DNA of 64,000 nt from Purshia tridentata (Eukaryota > Streptophyta > Magnoliopsida > Rosales > Rosaceae): assembly GCA_003254885.1 (NCBI GenBank), contig QANT01004775.1:1-64000 (forward strand), written 5' to 3'. A program made the translations under genes and the position numbers. The notes under the pieces are model-generated. The model did no database searches, had not been told where the DNA came from, and saw only the letters and a program-made list of their open reading frames with translations. Position 1 is the first letter of the stretch; each line of letters starts with the position of its first letter. This document shows positions 13,608 to 26,115 of this stretch, one piece after another.

Positions 13608-15448
13608 TTTCTGGTCATTTTGTACAAATATCTCCTCCTTTACTTTAAACAAGCATTCTTGAATGATTTCCACTGCAGTGTGCATGTAGATAGGTAAAGT
13701 CTTTGTAATTTTTCTGTTATATTCTTTCCCTTTTGATGAAGCACTTGTATTATTATATGGCCACAAGAATTTTACACTCTAGTGGAAAGCCTTTTCAACT
13801 ATTTCATACAGATTTGGACTTATTTTTCTTTTTGTGTGGGGTCATAGATTGTAGTTACTTGTTGGTGCTCACAGATTATAGTTATCTTCATGTTCACTAA
13901 AAATGATGCATTTGTAGAACTAGGGTTATAATCACATATAAAAAATCAAAATGCCCAATAATCAGGGACAAAATGCTCATCTAAATTATACTAATGTATA
14001 CAATACTAGAGATAATTTTTTGAATTATAATAAAATATTAGGTAGGATTTGGGTATTACACAAAATAAAAATAAAATTGTTCATTCCCAAGTCAATATTA
14101 TGAATTGGATGAACTTAGCATATCATTATTATTTTTGTCGTATAATATGATATATTAAAATTAAATTATGTTAATGCACCGTCAATGCGGATTATGAGAG
14201 ATGAATGTACCTACCTCAATTGCAACAACCCAACAATTAAATGCCATAGCTGTGATATGGTTTGCCACACCAGTCTACCATTAAATGCAATGTTTTTTTG
14301 AATAGGATTAAATTCATTGGTTTAATTGATTGATTATATAAAATTTGAAAGAGTGAGAGAGTAATATGGAGATTGAAGACTTGTAATCCCAAAAGGTGTG
14401 CTTAATTAATAGTTAATAGCCAAGTTCATCTGATTACTATGATCTCGTCCTTTTGTTCACGCTACCGGACATGGCATTTGATAACAGCTACAAACACTCA
14501 CGCCAAATCGTCTATGTCCTTGTGAATTACGTCTTGTTCTATCATTTGGCAGCGGAAAAAATAAAAATAAAAATCCAATTTTGGAGGGATTGTATTATCA
14601 AATAATTATAATAATTTTTTTAGTCTAAATTTTACCGAAATCGAAATTCTTTCAAAATTTTTATATTTTTCAATCTTCAAAATTTTGTTGAAGTCCGAAA
14701 TTTAATTTATTGATCATAATTGCTTAAAATTCAAATTGAATTCAAATTGATTGTGTTCATAAAAAAAAGTCTCATTCTATTCATTACACAAAACAAAAAA
14801 AACATTGACGTCTCATATGACACCTTAAGGATAAGTGACAAAAAATAAAAAACTAAATAATCTAATGAAAACTGAAAATCAATTGACCTTAATTATTTAG
14901 CAGAGAGGTTATAAATCAAGGGCCATGTAATCAAATAAATGTCACAAATAAGCAAGCATAGAACCATCACACCTTTTAAAACATGGAAAGAGAAACTTGC
15001 ATATAATCATAATTTGGTACAAATTAAGGTCGAGCAAGTAATTATATTTATATATCTTGTAAGTTTGTAACAAAGAACTGACTAAAAAAACCACAAGCAA
15101 CAACAAAAAATAACTAATTATTTTTTATTTGTAGTGAAAATTAAGCAAAAAGAAAAGGGGGTGTAGCCTTTCTTAGGATGTACCGAGGAGTAGCAGATCC
15201 AACCAAGCACTAAAAAGCGTGTGAAAAATAGGAAAAGCCCAAGGGGAATTAGAAGCGGCCGGAGACGGATTAGGGTTGTCTTAGGGTTCTGTTTATATAC
15301 TAATTATTTTTTAAATCACCTATTAATCCCTTCGTTGTCTTGCTTTTCGCTGATACACTCTCCCTATATAAACATTCTCTCTCTCTCTAATCCTCGCATA
15401 AAGCAAACGCCAAAGAATTCTCTCATTCTCTCTCTAAGGGTTTCAACC
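13608..15448. other. Spacer between FNR and the cold-shock gene
   Basis: Starts with the FNR 3' UTR, then AT-rich sequence without a gene. The last 250 bp are the promoter and leader of the cold-shock-domain gene. Confidence 0.55.
15365..15372 (+). promoter_or_regulatory. TATA box of the cold-shock gene
   Basis: TATATAAA lies 77 bp upstream of the translation start, followed by a CT-rich leader. Spacing fits transcription starting around 15395-15405. Confidence 0.6.
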
Positions 15449-16261
15449 ATGGCTGAGGAGAGGTCGACAGGGAAGGTCCGCTGGTTCAGCGATGCGAAGG
15501 GTTTCGGCTTCATTACCCCCGACGTCGGCAGCGATGATCTGTTCGTCCACCAGTCATCGATCAGATCCGAGGGCTTCCGTAGCGTGGCGGAGGGCGAGTC
15601 CGTCGAGTTCCTAATTGCCGTCGCTGAGGGCGGCAAGACCAAGGCCGTCGACGTCACCGGCCCTAACGGCGCGGCCTTGCAGGGCAACCGGAAGGAGAGC
15701 AGCTTTAGCCGGTCCGGTGGCGGTGGCTCTGGATTTGGCGGCGGCTGGAGAGGCGGTGATCGAAGAAATGGAGGCGGTCCCGGGGGCGGTGGGTGTTACA
15801 ATTGCGGAGAGCCGGGGCATATGGCTAGAGATTGCAATCGCGGCGGCAATGGTGGTGGTGGCGGGGGCGGTGGTGGTTGTTATACTTGCGGTGAGTTTGG
15901 CCACGTTGCGAGGGCTTGCCCTAATGGAAATGGTGGTGGCGGCGGCGGCGGTGCTGGTGGCGGCGGTGGTGCCGGTGGCGGTTGCTACAGGTGCGGCGAG
16001 TTCGGGCATTTAGCGAGGGACTGCAATAATGGAGGCTCTGGTAGCGGTGGTGGCGGTGGTGGCGGTGGTGGCGGTGGTGGCGGTGGTGGCGGTGGTGCTT
16101 GTTATAGCTGTGGAGGATTTGGTCACATGGCGAGGGATTGCGGCAGAGGGGGCGGAGGTGGCGGAAGATATGGATTCAATTCTGCGTCCGGTGGCGGTGG
16201 CTGTTACAACTGTGGGGAGACTGGGCATTTTGCTAAGGAATGTCGTAGTGGAGCTGCTTGA
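15449..16261 (+). CDS. Glycine-rich cold-shock-domain protein with five zinc knuckles
   Basis: Single exon, 270 residues. I place the start at the ATG at 15449 (accATGg), directly before the conserved [13 protein letters not shown]; the in-frame sequence further upstream is leader. Residues 8-75 are a cold-shock domain with RNP1-like KGFGFI (17-22) and RNP2-like LFVHQS. Five CCHC knuckles follow ([14 protein letters not shown], then CYTC, CYRC, CYSC and CYNC forms), separated by glycine-rich linkers. Relatives are plant CSP/CSDP proteins, RNA chaperones that melt RNA structure and aid cold acclimation. Arabidopsis forms have two or seven knuckles, so five is an intermediate number. The linkers are coded by GGTGGC-type repeats (clearest at 16036-16098) and are likely to vary in length. 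Confidence 0.92.
   Translation: MAEERSTGKVRWFSDAKGFGFITPDVGSDDLFVHQSSIRSEGFRSVAEGESVEFLIAVAEGGKTKAVDVTGPNGAALQGNRKESSFSRSGGGGSGFGGGWRGGDRRNGGGPGGGGCYNCGEPGHMARDCNRGGNGGGGGGGGGCYTCGEFGHVARACPNGNGGGGGGGAGGGGGAGGGCYRCGEFGHLARDCNNGGSGSGGGGGGGGGGGGGGGGGACYSCGGFGHMARDCGRGGGGGGRYGFNSASGGGGCYNCGETGHFAKECRSGAA
16036..16098 (+). repeat. Coding GGTGGC microsatellite
   Basis: A near-perfect run of GGTGGC/GGTGGT hexamers codes an uninterrupted glycine linker between the third and fourth zinc knuckles. Changes in multiples of three would alter linker length without breaking the frame. Confidence 0.8.
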
Positions 16262-16617
16262 AGGAAAGAAATAAAGAGAGAGTACTAGTAAATATTCTCT
16301 TTTTTTTTTTTTAAACTAAATCTTTAATCATTTTGTTAAATCATTAGTCTTTAGTATTTGGTTCTCTTTTTTGGGGTTGGTGGGATATACACATGGTGTT
16401 TGGGCAAAAGGGTTTTGATTTTTGTGATCGATGAGCCACTGTTTGGCAAGCAAGTTTTCCCTTTTTACATACATATGTGGCGGTTCGGCTATAGAATTAG
16501 GTACTTATTTAATCATTTCTCTTATCTTGTTATCGGTGACTCTCGGATAAGTTTCTAATTGAGCAGCTTTTATTTTCAAGTGTGAATTTGTGATGTCTAC
16601 TGCATTTATATTTGGTT

Positions 16618-17135
16618 AATGTGGTGGGTTGATGAATGATGATGTTGCTTTTCAGTGGAAGTTGAATTAAATATCTTCATCTGTTGTGACTTAATTGGAT
16701 TAATTGGTGCTCTTAATTTTATTTTCAAGTGTGATCCTCTCCAGTATGAAGATTTGATTAATTGGATTGATGGGTTGTTGATGTTGAATTGTTTTCTTTT
16801 AGGGGTAGTTGAATTAGATATCTTCATCTTTGATGGTACTCCATGGCAGTTGAATACTAGTATTTGCTACAAAACAAGTTGTAGCCTAACAAATGCCCCT
16901 GGCTCTTTTCATTGTTCATATTGCAATAAATTGTGTCCTCTTTCACTTTGTTCATTCTTTAATGAATCTTTTACTTGTTTACATTGAGAGATGGAGGTTA
17001 TGTGACTTGTTGAAAAAGAAAAAATTCAGGCTTTTCCACCATTAGGAGAAAACCAATTGCTGGTGTGTTATTAGTAGTTAAGGACTGATAGTTGCAATGT
17101 GCTTGCACTTGATGCATTGAGTAGCAAAAACTTAT
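16618..17135. repeat. Repeat copy R3, 3' flank of the cold-shock gene
   Basis: Collinear with 7172-7700 (R2). Further matching blocks lie at 17797-17855 (to R1 tail), 18441-18596 (to 7022-7170) and 19297-19380 (to 7730-7835). Because this copy adjoins an intact gene and its blocks are spread over 2.7 kb, it is likely the older arrangement from which R1 and R2 derive. Confidence 0.75.
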
Positions 17136-17865
17136 CATAGCGTGATTCTTGTGGATTATTGAACTTATACAGTAATCTATTGTTGTAAACAATGGCTTGT
17201 TCTTTAGATGGTGGTATGGTGAATGACTTGTCAATATTATTGCTGCCACGGTGCCACAGTCACTAGGAGGCAAGTTTGTTCCACAAGGGCTTGAATGATC
17301 GGTTTTGTTGTTTTACTTGGTTGAGTTAATAGTGTAAGCTTGGGTATGCCTTGCTTCGTACTCTGAGATTTTGAATCTTCCATAACACATTTTGAAGGAC
17401 ATGGATTTAACATTAGGGTCTGATGAACAATGTGTTCTGCAATCACAGTACACGGGTTTATCCTTGGGCTTAATGAACAATGTGTTTTGTTTGCTAGAAT
17501 CGATTCTTGTTGCTGCTGAAGTGACGGTAGCGTAGGACTGCAAATGAACTAAGAACCCTGTGAGCTGCATCTGTAGCATGAGAGCTTTTTAAGACTCACT
17601 GGCCAGGCCGAGTCACAAGCCAAGCTCTTTTGGCTAACAATGCTCCCCCTATATGTAAGCCTTATAGTTAGCTCTAGGTACCTAAATGTAAATTGCTTTT
17701 CTATTTATCTTTTGGATGAGATGCCAAGTTATTTTCAGTCAATGTAGCACAAGTCTGGGATGGTCTTGGCCCAAGTTCCTTATGTGGGCTTTGCTAGCTG
17801 GGCTTGTTCTCATTTTATGATCATGTGTAAGGCAGCTTATCATCCATGCTATCTCTAATTAGAAT

Positions 17866-18440
17866 CAAAATAAGGAGTTGGATTCCCATTACGAATTGCT
17901 CGTGTTTACTATTCATATGAGAATAAAAACACATTCAGGGCCCATATGATATCAGGAATTCAACTCTTTATTTTGGAGGAATTGGATTCTTAGCTGATTG
18001 CTGGAGAAACAAAACAATCCATCTGGAGTCTTCCCATTATACCCTCACATTATTTTTACAGTTCCAAGTTTGCCCATTCACTTTATCCCAACCTAAAATC
18101 CACAGACGTTCTAAAACACTGTGGTTCCCTCACATTCTTTTTTTGATAAGTAAATGAATATATTGAACCAAAAAGGAGGGCAGAGCCCAGATGCAATCAT
18201 ACAACCAAAGCGAAAGCAGCAAGAAGACAATTCTGAAATATATTGTGCTTGGGAATTTTTTTTACTATTAACTAGCATTAAAAATAATGTATTTAGAAAA
18301 AGGGCATTTTAGTAATTAAATTGGATTCAATTCCGATCCAAATGAATTAGTAAACAACTTATATGGAATCAGTATAATTCCTACTCTGATTGTAAATAGT
18401 TTAGTAAACAATAATTGAGATTCTGACTCCTCCTCAATGC
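17866..18440. repeat. Possible inverted-repeat element, nested insertions
   Basis: The left end (ggagttggattcccatta, then gtttact) resembles the reverse complement of the right end near 18405-18440 (ggagtcagaatctc, then tgtttact). The interior repeats ggattc-type blocks in both orientations and includes a separate insertion around 18130-18260. This suggests a small DNA transposon or MITE carrying other insertions. Ends are not exact. Confidence 0.3.
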
Positions 18441-20129
18441 CATAAATGTGAACAAGAGTGGGACAATTTTTTTATTGAAATAATGAAAATGTACTAAACT
18501 GGGGTTTATTTGGGTTTTCGAAATCGGATTGAGACAGTTGAGTTGTTGGCACCATATTAGACTTTCTGGGTTTACTCTTTAGCTTGTGCTTTGAACTCAC
18601 CCAAAGGGCCTGCCTGGGCTGCATGCGCAGTGTTTCGGGTTTTGAAAGGACATTTCGGCGGCCTCGTCAGGTTGTCAAGTTGCCCACTTGCAGTTATGAA
18701 ACTAATATAATGCAAGTTGACCAACTGAAAATTACGGTTGAAAATCACTTTCACCCTTCACAATCGCATGCAAAACAAAACAAAGCAATTCAGTAGCCGC
18801 TAATTAAAGAATGTTGTAATCTAATAGTAAGTTAGTAATACAGATTTCTCAAGTGGATCTCCTGTCCATGTCAAAATACGAACTATGTGGGCCCGATTGA
18901 GATAGGATAACATTCTTAATTACCTACTTGAAGTCTTCATCAACTTAATGTAGGCCACTTTGATCCTGGGTTGCCAAAAGCATGCTCCATGCTCGCTGCT
19001 CCCATGTTACCAAGGGTTAAGTACTTAACCATTTAACCATATATCTTGTCCTACAAAACATAAAACACAAAACCACACTAGGTTAATGGTGTCTACACTC
19101 TTAGAGAGGGACATAAGGTACGTATGAGATGAGAGAGATACATACGACTATAAGAGTGTGTGTATGTCTGTCTCATGGAGATTAATTTTCTACTAGAAAA
19201 TAAAACATTTTTTAAGGTTCAAGTAGGCATGGAACATTCAACATTGTCATTATTCACTGAGAGTGATGAAATTCACATTAACTTTGTTCCCCACAACAAC
19301 CTTCTATCTATTCAAGGAATTCATGATTGCAAACGTTAGTAGTTTCAATGGTGGTGATCATTTATCCCACACTCAGGTCGATTATAATATTTTAAAAATT
19401 TTAAAACCAACTATGAAAAAACTTAAAAGTCTTCAACATTTCAAAGGCACAAAAAATTACCTACTTGTTCTGCCTTTAAAGCTGGCTCTCGACGCTAAAA
19501 TACTTAAAACGAAAGATCCACAATTAAGATTTTTGCAACATCAACAATCAAACGCATTCAGACCAAAAACAACCAAAGTAGCTACATACGTACATACGTA
19601 CACTGAACACTTAACACGTGGCAGTTTCCTAATGCGGGACTCATGATATTTCTAATACTATAGCCAACGTTTTTCCTCGTCCGTCCACGTGTAAGGTGGA
19701 TCTTAGCTTTCTTCACTGATCCGACTCAAGGGTCTGTTGTCTCTTTCCTTATCCGACCCATACCAAATTTGTACAAATTTGTATCCATACTTCTTTTTTT
19801 ATCTGTAGTTATACTTGATTCTGACTCCTGAGCTTGTAATAAGGGACATTAATTCGAAACTTTGGGAATGTCAATGAGACCATCCCAATGAACAATGAGA
19901 ATCAATCCAAAAGTTCTTTATGCTATCAATATACTCTTTCAAAAACATTATGGCTTAAGCCAGACGTACCACCAGTTGCCGCCACTAAAAATACAGACAT
20001 AGTTGCCGACCTTAACCTATGAAGACCTTGGCTTCCATGTGAAACAACATGGGCTCTATACCCCACACCCAATATAATATTTGATACTCCACATCACACA
20101 CACTAGTACTCCCTCTAAACCCACCCCTC

Positions 20130-20137
20130 TATAAATA
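20130..20137 (+). promoter_or_regulatory. TATA box of the first thaumatin-like gene
   Basis: TATAAATA lies 63 bp upstream of the start codon and is followed by cacccacat repeats in the short leader. Confidence 0.6.
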
Positions 20138-20192
20138 CCCATCACCCACATCACCCACATCACCAACAAAAACCTTACAACATTCATTTTCA

Positions 20193-21607
20193 ATGGCTTC
20201 CCATCAATTCTTTTCAATCTTCATTTTCACTCTTTATCTCCTCCACTTCATTTCAGGTAAAATGACACAAACCCACAAACCCATTTCTATATATGACTTT
20301 TTGCAACAACGTTCTTATAATTTTCATGCATATAGTGTTGAGTCTTATTATGTGTTTGTGTGAAATACAGGTGGGTACTCAGCAACGTTCACGATTACAA
20401 ACAAGTGCACCAACACAGTGTGGCCAGGCATTTTATCGAACGCAGGGACTGCGCAGCTTCCCATCACTGGCTTCGCTCTAAATTCGGGAGAGTCCAACAC
20501 GTTCGAGGTTCCCGCCTCCTGGTCGGGTCGGTTATGGGCGAGGACCCATTGCACCCAAGACCCAACCGGAAAGTTTACTTGCGTCACCGGCGACTGTGGC
20601 TCGTCCACAGTCGAATGCACTGGGAGCGGAGCCGCGCCGCCAGCCAGTCTAGCCGAGTTCACACTGGACGGAGCGGGAGGGCTAGACTTCTATGACGTCA
20701 GCTTAGTAGACGGTTATAACCTCCCGATGACGGTCGAGCCCCAGGGCGGGACTGGAGGGAATTGCACGACCACAGGGTGCGTGGTGGACTTGAACGGCGG
20801 GTGTCCGTCGGAGCTGAAGGTGACGACGAGTGAGGAGAGCGTGGCTTGTAAAAGCGCGTGCGAGGCGTTTGGGGATCCGATGTACTGCTGTAGTGGGGCC
20901 TACGCGACCCCAGACACGTGCAAACCCAGCTCGTACTCGGAGTTTTTTAAGAGTGCGTGCCCAAAAGCTTACAGCTACGCTTATGATGACGGTACCAGCA
21001 CCTTCACCTGTGCTTCTGCCAATTATGTCATCACTTTCTGCCCTGCCCCTTTAACCAGGTACCATTAATTAATTTGAACTTACCATTCAACATTTTTTGT
21101 TCAGGTTTTATTTTTTATAGCAATATAGAGTCGTTCTAAACAAATGCATGCAGGTGTAATTAAAACAGTACTGCCATATTAATTAAAGTTGGGAGTTTTT
21201 TATTCTGAACAAGGTCGGTACCCAATTGGCCCAATTTGGGATTGTCAACCAAGATTACATATGGTTGTCACGTTTCTCTTTAATAATTGACATGCACTAC
21301 TGTCGTCTACTTGCACCGTCCTTAATTTGTTTTTTTATGATTTATGATTTTCCAGCAAATGTCAGCTAGAACATGTACATCTCAATTTTTATATTTATAT
21401 ATTTTTTTGTCTGAATTGTTATATTAATTATATTTATATTTTTCTGAATTCGAGTATTTTGGCGGTGGTTGCAGTTTGAAGTCCTCAAATGGGCAGTACC
21501 CTAACGCGATCGGTGTCTCTGCAAGTCCTCGTAATACGACACCAAATCTCGTCGTTTTTGGTTTTACTATTTTGGCGGCAGTTTGGCGGTTGCGGCAGCT
21601 ATTCTGA
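20193..21607 (+). CDS. Thaumatin-like protein (PR-5 family) with C-terminal tail
   Basis: Three coding exons: 20193-20256, 20371-21058, 21475-21607, giving 294 residues (885 nt). Exon 1 codes a hydrophobic signal peptide (about 1-22). Exon 2 codes the thaumatin domain with the family signature GKFTCVTGDCGSSTVEC, the acidic-cleft segments FYDVSLVDGYNLP and CKSACEAFG, and many paired cysteines. Exon 3 is predicted from a good acceptor (gcag at 21471-21474) and from the second gene at 29.6 kb, which has the same junction (xxR then SLKS). It adds a polar linker and a hydrophobic end (VVFGFTILAAVW), which could be a GPI-anchor signal, though the last residues RLRQLF are charged. Without exon 3 the frame stops at 21068. 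Secreted or wall-associated; family members act in defence and bind glucans. Confidence 0.88.
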
Positions 21608-22500
21608 TCGATGCTCTTCGTAAATTTCATACGAGAGCACCTGAGAGATCCGACCCATTTTGTTTCGGCCCGAAAAAAAAAATGCGGGGCTCATAGTTTT
21701 ACCGGAGCTTGAAACGACGGCGTAGCCGGGGTATATATGCATAGTGCAGTGCCTGGTGTCTCTTTGCCTCAGCTCAAAATTGAAAGAACAATTTTGTGTG
21801 CCACTTTAGTGATACATGCAAAGTTACAAGCACATAGAGCCATCTGCACACTATGATCCACGTCCTCTTGGATTTAAAGGGCACATTAAGAGCGTTACTT
21901 TTTTTGCTGCCATGATAGGGTTTTGTTTTTTTCTTTATTGTAATTTTCGAAGATTTAGAATTGTATAAAAACTAAAATAATGTAGCAGCTAGAATTATTA
22001 GTTCTTTTGCCACTGGTGACAACAAGACGAGTTAATTATATGGTCCATTCTCCTTATTTGGAGTATATTATTTGGGTACTTTATCATTTTCTTTTGTCGA
22101 ATTCTGGTGTTGATGTCACTACAAGAATATTTATATATATTTGTTACAAGATATATATATACTTACTTTGTTTTATTGTCACATTCAAGTCATTTAGCTT
22201 ATTATATCATAATTAACACCTTGCAAGTGTGATTTCATTGTGCTCCATGCTTGTTACTATTGAGGACCTCACCTGAAAGAGAGAGATTCATGCGTAATAG
22301 AATGAACGCATGCAATCCAACTTTAATCGGCTTTTAACTTTAATTTGGTTTGTATTACAAATTTTGAGGCTAAAACTTGGCACTACGTCCATCTGTTTTG
22401 AATACATGGAGCGTGTGCGTAAAACAATGAGGGTCGGATTCATAATGTGCAACACTGAATGTGTAATACGTACTGTATATTAATTTAAAGTATTACAATA

Positions 22501-22654
22501 CACTACAAAAAAAGAGAGTCATAGGGGCATAAAAGATTTGATCTTAAAAAAAATAATAGGGGCTGTAAAACGCCCTTAAATGGCATAAGGGCAGTAGGAG
22601 TGACGGAAATAATAAGTGCTCCTATAACAACTGTCGCTAATTAATTTTATAGTG
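22501..22654. mobile_element. CACTA-type MITE candidate
   Basis: Starts cactacaaaa and ends ttttatagtg, giving 10-bp near-inverted ends of the CACTA (En/Spm) kind over a 154-bp non-coding body. I did not find a matching 3-bp target duplication, and another cactacaagaat end lies at 22117, so the limits are uncertain. Confidence 0.4.
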
Positions 22655-22686
22655 CATAATACTTTTTGAGTGTGTGTGATTTGTGC

Positions 22687-22710
22687 ATATATATATATAT
22701 ATATATATAT
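22687..22710. repeat. TA dinucleotide microsatellite
   Basis: About 12 copies of AT/TA. Confidence 0.85.
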
Positions 22711-24988
22711 GATGTGTACTGATGCAAGTGCAACAACATGATCGATAAATCGGGCAAATATATATAACCTGCAGGTAAAGCAAAGTGACCTCAGTGAGAT
22801 GTCGACTCTTTGATATATATACTTGAATAATTTAGGCTAGCTAGCGTAAATCATCAACTGCTTATTTAGGGTGATCAATCTCCCCCAATCTACATTATCT
22901 CTTTTTTATTAATGTAAATAATTGAATTCATTTTATGCTTATATATACAAGCCTGGCTTTTTGGCAGCTTTGCCATAGGACCCAATTGTTTTACTATACA
23001 ATTGCTTTTCAGCGACAGTTTATACCAAAAAAGAAAATGATAATGAAATGTCTCAAATGAAGAACGATTATTGTGAATAGCACACTAATATGTCAATATT
23101 AATTGGGTGTCCTCAATCAGTCTTTTGCTTTCAGCCCAATTAAGCAGTAACCACTTGATCTTCAGCTACCCTACCCACAAAAAAAAAAAAGACAAAATGA
23201 GCAGATAAAAACTGCTTTTTCAACATTTTATGGTGGATATAGAAAGTTTGATCAATTAAGTAGCTTTAACACCTAGACAATGCTACATTGGTCAAAAGCT
23301 ATGTATATCCAACTTGGCTATGCCCCTTTCCATTTCTCATTTATATTCATTCAATTTCTAAAGTGTTGGGTAAGATGTAAGCTGTAAAGTTTTAATTCCT
23401 TTCTAATTTCTTAACTTTTTTTTCTTGTAAAAAAAATTAAAAGACCCTAGAAACACCTAGGAAACCCTATAGATCTTGACTTCCTTAACGTAATAGCCTA
23501 AAATGTCGAAAATTGCACATGGTACATTCGAAAACAAGTTGTCAAAACTTGGAAGTATTGATTGCATATTGGGCCTAACTGAATAAATCCAAGCCCAACC
23601 CAAATTCTGAATTATGGTTTTGAATGTGACAAATAATATCAATTGGGTAACTATAGTTTCATGTATTTTAAGATAAAGAACTTAAGTGAAGGAGAATCGA
23701 TAATAACCCTCTAGTTTTAGGCTCATGCACCTTAAATTAAATAGTTTATAATTTTTCTACACTCGTTTGATGGAGTACGTACACAAAGTTAAAATTGGAG
23801 TATCATTAATTATAGTGAGAGCTTATAGTTTTAGTTAGTTGAAACATCTCCTTTTTCTTTTTCTTTACTCTCCTTTATAACAAAAAAGAAAATGGATCAC
23901 TAATGCAATAGTTTCAACAATATTATGAAAGTTTGCACCAATATTATACTTTCCTCGAAAAGGACGTTCTAATTCAACGTTTTAATTTATTGTTTTGTTA
24001 TTTTTATTCAAGGAAGAGAAAAAGCGAAAGTTGAACTCTCACAAATATAAGGGTTTGTGCTTAATAACTATACCTACAAGCCTCTATATATGTTTGTGTA
24101 TCGTTTTTCTAAATAGAAATTAATTGTAACTTAACTTGAGAATCTTCATTTGGCTGCCTTTACGCAAAACATAGTATATTTGTCGGTAAAAACCATGCAT
24201 CTATCATTTTCTTATACACGCATTTATGTGTTGTAATGTTGAACTTAGCAATATAAAAACATTGCTCCATAATTGATTTGTTGGCCTTGCTATCTTCTTC
24301 AAGCACATATAATCACCTTAATCACGACTTATTAGAATTGAAAGGCTTGTTAATGCAAGAAAAGGAAGTTGAAAACTTTGGTGGCTGTGATCGATCGACT
24401 AGCTGGCAATTAGCTTTTTGAAAACTTTTGGAAGCAATTATATTTTTCTTTTGGTCAGTTCCAAAAGCAAGCATATCATCTCGCTAGCTTGGTTGGACTG
24501 CTGAGAATGTATTTTAGACTTTTTAGGGCTGCCAAAACCTGTCAAACGTAACCTACAAGTTTTGCTAAAAGGGTCTTTTGAAGTGAATGCGTTAATTACC
24601 ATCTCTAATTGGCATGCATGTTCAATTCATGTAGCTACTAGGGGTCGGTTAATTAACTGGTCTTCTTTTTATTCTTATATTTTATCTGAAAAAGGGAATT
24701 CAAATTTAACACATCTTTGATAAAACAGATTGAAATATATATACCAGTAATGTTTTGTAATTTGCTCAAAAACAAAAATAAAAACAAAAACAAAAAATGT
24801 ATAGATCGAAAGCACTTTTAATATATAAGCATATCTTGATAAGCAGAAGTAAAGCTATTCCTAGCTATCCTTGAGCCCCAATTTCTACTGTTTATGTTAC
24901 GCATATTACTATTTTCTTTTAGCTAAAAGGCATCCCATTAATTCTTCATCATATCATTATCTTGTCTGTCTACTTATATGCCCACTTT

Positions 24989-24991
<3 letters not shown>

Positions 24992-25018
<27 letters not shown>
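24992..25018. repeat. GA dinucleotide microsatellite
   Basis: About 14 copies of GA in the intergenic spacer. Confidence 0.85.
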
Positions 25019-25023
<5 letters not shown>

Positions 25024-25959
25024 AGCTAGCTAGAGACCCTTTTGATCCAAATATTTCATCACTAACCATCCCCTTAAAAGATCGACAATAAATTTACTAA
25101 GTTTACATACAGAGATGCATTAATTATTAGTTAAAGTTGATGATCGATCAAAAACTTACAAAGGATTCCCGATTGCATGAGCCTTTTTCAGAAAGAATGT
25201 TTTTACTATCAAAAGTGTGCCTTGTTGGGGATCACTTTACTAAAGGGACGATTGAATGCTGAAAGAAAAACAAAAGAAAAGGATGCTGATGCTGTCCAAA
25301 ATCTTATCCATACCACTTTACAGGCCATATATATATAACCTAGCTATCAATTGAAGCTTCAAATTCAGTCCATCTCAAACATGTCCACGCCATCTCACTA
25401 ACTATTTATATATTATCAATAACATTCCATCTCAATATTTCTTTCTTCATTTTCTAAATTCTCCATTTTTAGAAATGAAAGAAAAATATTAGTTACTAGA
25501 CTTCATGTAGTCACAAATAAACTAGTACTGCTGTCGCATTCATATTTTTCACTTTCTTGACCTCGTCATATTAATTTGGCGTTTAGTACACATTAACCCA
25601 AATTTCAGAGTCAGATAACAACTTAATGTGGCTACAATTAAATTGCTATTTCAAAGTATGATTTTTTTATTAATTAAGTTTGAAAAGCATGACTAGGGCC
25701 AAGCTAGCTGATCAACCAAAAACAGAGACTAGCTAGCTAGATAGGCATGCATGGCCCTAAAATATTAGGTAAAACAAGAAGTTGAGTCCATATATTTACA
25801 ATTAATTAATAACATTCTGCTATACATGCATGGACTTTGAAGAATTAACCAACTTTACTTTAGATTTGAAAGAAGCCTAATTTATATATATATATATATA
25901 TCCTTATGGGCAATGACATCTGTTCGATCTCTCTTTTCCTTCTGTTCTTCTTTTAATTG

Positions 25960-26115
25960 CCACGAGGCTTCAACTTACAAATTCTCTTCTACCACACTAA
26001 TATCAAATAATTAAACTCATGTATTAAGTGCAAATGTGGTAGAAGAGAATTAGTAATTTCAAAATATTAAAGTCTTAGATATTAGTGTAAGTTGAAGCCA
26101 TGCACGTGGCAAAAA
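25960..26115. repeat. Rearranged inverted repeat
   Basis: The left arm carries, in order, gccacg, ggcttcaacttac, ttctcttctaccacac and taatatc. Their reverse complements all occur on the right (gtggtagaagagaa at 26037-26050, then gatattagtg, taagttgaagcc and cgtggca by 26108), but the order of the blocks is changed. This could be the remnant of a hairpin-forming element. Confidence 0.5.

Larger units (their letters stand above)
17136..20192. other. Spacer with repeat debris
   Basis: No gene seen. It holds outlying R3 blocks, a nested inverted-repeat element (about 17866-18440), a stretch at 18138-18240 resembling the 3' part of a plant retroposon, and AT-rich filler. The last 150 bp are the promoter of the first thaumatin-like gene. 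Confidence 0.45.

Noticed and set aside
15221-15448. Extending the cold-shock protein upstream to a 346-residue form
   Set aside because: The extra part overlaps the TATA box and CT-rich leader and has no similarity to the family; the ATG at 15449 fits.
15611-16228. Several antisense and off-frame open frames over 70-130 codons across the cold-shock gene
   Set aside because: They are by-products of GGT/GGC repeats, which lack stops in all frames; the products are low-complexity Ala/Thr or Val/Ala runs.
21059-21068. Ending the first thaumatin-like protein at the unspliced TAA
   Set aside because: The donor at 21059 and acceptor at 21474 give a tail exon parallel to the paralogue and an exact multiple of three, so splicing is the better model, though retention remains possible.
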